Of a stretch of 64,000 nt of DNA, positions 60,230-64,000 are shown in pieces. The notes under the pieces are model-generated. The model was given only the letters and a program-made list of their open reading frames with translations, was not told where the DNA came from and did not search any database. How positions within the stretch are numbered: the first letter of the stretch is position 1; each line of letters begins with the position of its first letter. The stretch is from Eutreptiella sp. 'Long Island Sound 2002' (taxonomy: Eukaryota; Euglenozoa; Euglenophyceae; Eutreptiales; Eutreptiaceae): the NCBI GenBank assembly GCA_964036045.1, contig OZ038390.1, forward strand, positions 41,672,525 to 41,736,524, written 5' to 3'. Made by a program: the position numbers and the translations under genes.

Positions 60230-60440
60230 AGCACTAACATCATTGCTCATTGCCGCGTTGACATTCACAATCATGTCGCCCATGATGCCCATCCACTCAC
60301 GGATGTAACGCCGCACAAGCACCTTGTACACGCCGATAACCACCTTTTGCATCAAGAATGTGCCCACCTTGTTGCAGGCTCCTTCGTTGAAGGTCTTGAT
60401 GCGAAAGGTCTCAAGCAACCCAATGTCCAACAACACTAGC
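60230..60440 (-). CDS. Unidentified coding-like segment
   Basis: The minus strand reads FRIKTFNEGACNKVGTFLMQ, then KVLVRRYIREWMGIMGDMIV and NVNAAMS. The mixture of amphipathic helix and low redundancy is protein-like, and the surrounding frame (to 60625) is less so. No family recognised; possibly a fragment of a mobile-element protein. Confidence 0.25.
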
Positions 60441-62083
60441 GGGCAGTAGGTTCGCAAAGGCCGCTGGCACTTACTTATTGTGGCGTGGCCTTGAGGCCCA
60501 TGAGGAGAGGACTGCACCCCCCCCCCCCTGCCGCCGCCCCTAGACCATTGATCCGACTTAGCAGACTCAAGTCCCTCGTGCACAACCACAAAAAAATCTT
60601 GAGGCCCATTGGCCGAGCCACACAATTTGCGGGCAACTAAGTGAAGTCAACTGAAACTTATGGCGATGTAAAAGGTTGCCAACGGCTATTTGGGGCAACT
60701 AATTGCAGTTGCATTGATCACATGGACCAACACTGATGGGGGGGCTTGATTCAGTTGCCCAACCCTTGCAGCAAGTGTGGAGCGGTAGGTAGGAAGACGG
60801 GAGCGGGCGGGGGGGGCTGGATGGGAAAGTGGGAATTCTTGAAGGGGCCAGAGTGCAAGATGTTGGGCACCTTCAGACTGTTGGGTACATGGTCCGAGCG
60901 CAATGCGACATTCGCACCATCCCTCTCATTTTGGGGGGAAGGCTACTGAGCAATAACTTATTGAACCACGACTCATTCATTCATGTGAGACGAAACCAAC
61001 TGGCAAAAAAGGCGAACAGTCATACACGCAGCATGAAACGAACCTAGAGCACCAATTTTTTGAAACGTCAGAGGAAGACGGCACGAGAGTTCAATTGTGC
61101 AACAACAAAAAATGTTGAAAACATGTGTACCCGAGCCCCACGGTGACCAAGCTACGGCCAGGTACCAAAAAACACGGTCCCTACAGAGGGCCACGGGGGG
61201 GGGGGGGCTTGGACAAGCCGTAGCTTGCATGCGGCTCAACGAGGGACATTTGCATGGTGAGCGAAGTCCAACGGGGGGGGGGGGGGGTATCAGTCACAAG
61301 GACAGCTCAAGCATGTGAAAGTGCTGCAAGCAACCACATCCTATAAACTGACTGTCCAAAAACAGAAAATTGTCAGAATTGCAGTCAAGCCGCTTCTTGG
61401 GATGGCCATCAATTTGGTCCCGAATTTATTTTGATTGCCAAAAAAATACGGTCCCTGTGGGTAGTGTGGCTTAGACATTGCGCCGTTTGGACGACGCGGG
61501 GTACAAACTGACAAGCAATCAGGAAGATGTTGGTTGCAAGTAGCGGGGTCGAAAAAGTGATGCAGTGTGCGTTGCTATGACTTCGTACACCTGTTTGCAA
61601 AGGCCTGCACCATAGGGTTGGCGCGTTGTGTGCGTGACCTCATCTGAAATATACATCCATCCACAAATGCACAGCAAACGTCACTGGAGATGTGAGGTTT
61701 GCCGCAAAGGGCGCTGTTTGTAGGCACATCCTGAAGCTATCCCTTCCCAGACAGGTCTGTAGCCTTGTCACTCCATTTGTGCCATTGACGATTATTAAGA
61801 AGAAAGTTCCGCACCATCTTTCAACAAAATGGGGCAATTACACAAACTGGGTGCCAAGCCCAAAGACATGATAAAAGTGCAAGAGAATGGGGAGATGTCA
61901 GTGGAGAGACGTCTGGAGTGGGCTAGTGATGTGGGTTAAAGGGCCTGGGATCTCCCTTTCCCTGCCCTTCCCAGGGGACAAGCAGCCCCATGAACCCAAA
62001 AGATTGTGACGCCCGAACAACTTGAACGCAATCGTGGCTGTGACAAAAGAGACGTGAATTTCTGGAACAGTCTGTGAATGCAG

Positions 62084-62651
62084 GATTGGCCTGTGGCCCA
62101 CAAACGGCACTGCTTCTCGCCAAGTGCACCTCTCTGGAATGACCAGAAGCACTTATCTTTGTACCATTCCAGTGCAGAACAGAAGAAGCGCATCATCTCC
62201 CCCCTCTCGGCCGAAAACTCACCGAGGAAGGCATCAGTGTTTGGTGATGCGAGTAGCTACAGTCACGCGCGCAGATCCCCGTGCTCGGAAAGAAACTGCG
62301 TTGTCGTGTGTATCAATGTCTTCTTGTTGGCGTGTCCTCTTAGGACGATTCTGCTGGGGGCTGCTGGTCTGGAATTTCACAGAGGAAATCGCTTCAAAAG
62401 GCGCAGGCAGTGCAGGTACCGCTTGCGCCGTGCATCAGCAAGCACTCAGCAAGCAGCGACACCTGAGGCTGAATGTGCAGCGCCTCTGGTGGCTCCAAAG
62501 GAAATTGGTTTGAAAATACCGTGTGTCTTCTTTCTTTTTCCAGAAGGGACAACCCACGCTTCAGGTGGCAGAACTGCGATTAACCGACGACAGTTTGGCG
62601 GTCCACCGACGCAGGTTGGCCGCGATTGTTGAGGACCTAGTGCTCCATTGA
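62084..62651 (+). CDS. MYND zinc-finger protein, last three exons
   Basis: Exons 62084-62243, 62383-62507 and 62544-62651 join in phases 1 and 0 and end at TGA. The first begins right at the acceptor GAATGCAG with DWPVAHKRHC, the typical second half of a MYND finger (C-x7-10-H-x3-C end, usually preceded by a YC..C.. exon). The rest is Ser/Pro-rich, then helical and basic (HQQALSKQRHLRLNVQRLWW) and ends LRLTDDSLAVHRRRLAAIVE with a short tail. MYND fingers bind proline-rich partners and occur in chromatin and signalling proteins; this one cannot be assigned further. The last intron would be only 36 nt, which is odd for this genome, so the final junction is tentative. The first half of the finger was not found. 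Confidence 0.5.
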
Positions 62652-64000
62652 GGGGCATGCGCACTGGAGTTTGGCCTTTCTTTTCTTTCATTGAGGCCAG
62701 CCCCTGCCTGAAGTGGCCTGTATGCGTGCACTATTGGTTTGATTCTGGGCTAAGAGAGGGCCGGGAGATGCAGCCAATGCTACCGTGTGTGCGAATGTGC
62801 TAAAGGCGCTAAAACCGATGTGCTCCCAAGGCCCGGTCTGCAGAGTGGTCCTTTCGGACGTCACACACTGAGGGGAATCAAACAGACACCGGAGGCGACT
62901 CATCGAACCGCCATCAGCGGAATATCAAAAGCCGGGAACACCAAAAGTCGGCTTCCAACCGGGGGGGGGGGGGTGACAAGAAAGCACAGGCGACTGACGA
63001 CTGGCGAAACCTCTGCTCTGCTCTTTTCCCTTTCACATCGCCGCGCCGGACCGTTGCAACCGTAGGCCACGAGCCGCCGGCAGCATCGCTGAGCATCGTC
63101 GCTTGGCTGGTGACTGTCGCCCTCGGCGACTAGAGAGGGGTGCCATGGAGGTCAAGAAATGAGGAGGTCAATGGAACGCATGGAGGAGGCTCTTCGGGGT
63201 GGCGATGGGTCGGCCTGGGGTGACCATCCATCACACTAACACTTCATTGGCGCCAAAGCCACAAACCGAAAACCTTGCGTGTCCTAGTTCATGTCACGTG
63301 CTGCTTCGTTGAAAATGAAACTGTTCTGAAATGCGGTCCTGATGTCTGACGTCCGTGGGCCGTCACTGCGGAAAGAGTGCTGTGGTTGGTGACTCTCTGG
63401 TGCATTCTGCACTGCGGAGGACAGGCCGCCAGCGGTGACACAAGGCTGCCCTTAATGCCTAAACAATTTTTTTTTGCGGACTCCGGCACGCCTGGCACGA
63501 GTGTGCTGGTCAAGCGGCGTCGGCCAACCGTCCAGCGCCCTCAGTTGACGCCAACCGCCGTCGATTAAAGCAAGAGGCCGCCGTCACACAGGTCATACAG
63601 GTCGATTGTAGCAGAACTGAAGCGGATGGGGTGACGGTGTTCCAGCAAACAATGTCCATTTCAGGTGACCGATGGGTAGTGCAGACACAGGGGCGTCGAA
63701 GTGCACGGTGTGGCAAATGAAGGCGCCTACGCGAACACGCCATATGGCAGACGAAGGACAACAGCTGATGACACGGCTCGAGTGCCTCGGCCACAGTCGG
63801 CAGTGATGTAACTCGGCTATGGACCACGAGCACTGTGCACAGCGCCATGAAAAAGCTCTGCAGAAGGTGTAAGCCGACGAGCCTTGCGCGACCGCAGACA
63901 GCCCTTTCTTTTTCTTTTTTTTTTTTTTGGCAAAATCATTCAGCCCATGAGTGGGACCCACGTCCGTTTCCGTTGGTCCGTTTGCTCACGCCTGCGTCAC
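62652..64000. other. No gene recognised
   Basis: Contains a G12 run at about 62960-62971 and a T-rich run near 63905-63928. Open frames on both strands lack family resemblance or splice support. Confidence 0.4.

Larger units (their letters stand above)
58661..62083. other. No firmly identified gene; two coding-like frames and several G runs
   Basis: Apart from the two frames listed separately, I see G runs near 61197-61207 and 61273-61287 and no recognisable exon. The missing upstream exons of the MYND protein at 62084 should lie at the right end of this stretch, but I could not place the other half of its zinc finger. Confidence 0.35.

Noticed and set aside
1-64000. tRNA or rRNA genes
   Set aside because: I saw no cloverleaf with conserved T-loop sequence and no rRNA core motifs by eye; a tRNAscan-SE and Infernal run would settle it.

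Overview
This window is eukaryotic nuclear DNA. Its genes are cut into short exons by GT-AG introns, there are no operons or bacterial-type gene packing, and it carries microsatellites, minisatellites and retroelement remnants. The gene content (a kinesin, a taspase-1-like protease, an RPUSD2/Pus9-type pseudouridine synthase, a MYND-finger protein), the long TE-filled introns and the LINE and DIRS-type retroelements fit a protist or alga with a large repeat-rich genome. I cannot name the species; a green flagellate alga is only a guess. A peculiarity is the large number of pure G (or C) runs of 10-18 bases scattered over the window.

Layout. Positions 80-1590 form a G-rich repeat block (8 copies of a 99-bp minisatellite) bounded by a perfect 24-bp terminal inverted repeat. 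Positions 3209-6228 (minus) hold the first four recognisable exons of a taspase-1-like threonine protease. It is divergent from the best-supported gene of the window, 6885-19026 (plus). Its 21 coding exons splice, phase-consistently, into an 870-residue kinesin with a short coiled coil and a C-terminal seven-bladed WD40 propeller in which most blades are one phase-0 exon each. Positions 20866-22465 hold exons of one or two unidentified plus-strand genes.

Positions 22.5-28 kb hold repeats, a degraded transposase-like ORF with a Cys-rich finger, an AT-rich stretch and a pair of candidate exons. From 46824 down to 28150 (minus) runs one RluA-family pseudouridine synthase gene in four exons (641 aa) with introns of 6.4, 7.6 and 2.8 kb. 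Those introns contain a LINE (44.1-46.2 kb), a 432-bp hAT-type MITE with a 9-bp target duplication (40293-40742), many tandem repeats and degraded TE sequence. After 46.8 kb the window is mostly repeats and unrecognised sequence. It includes a second, decayed copy of the Cys-rich finger ORF (minus, 49702-50346), a 41-bp minisatellite (50548-50745) and a DIRS-like retroelement remnant (56.2-58.7 kb). Near the end are the last three exons of a MYND zinc-finger protein (62084-62651, plus).

Exon boundaries were set by eye from GT-AG sites, reading phase and family conservation, with no transcript evidence. Family names rest on motifs I recognise, not on searches.
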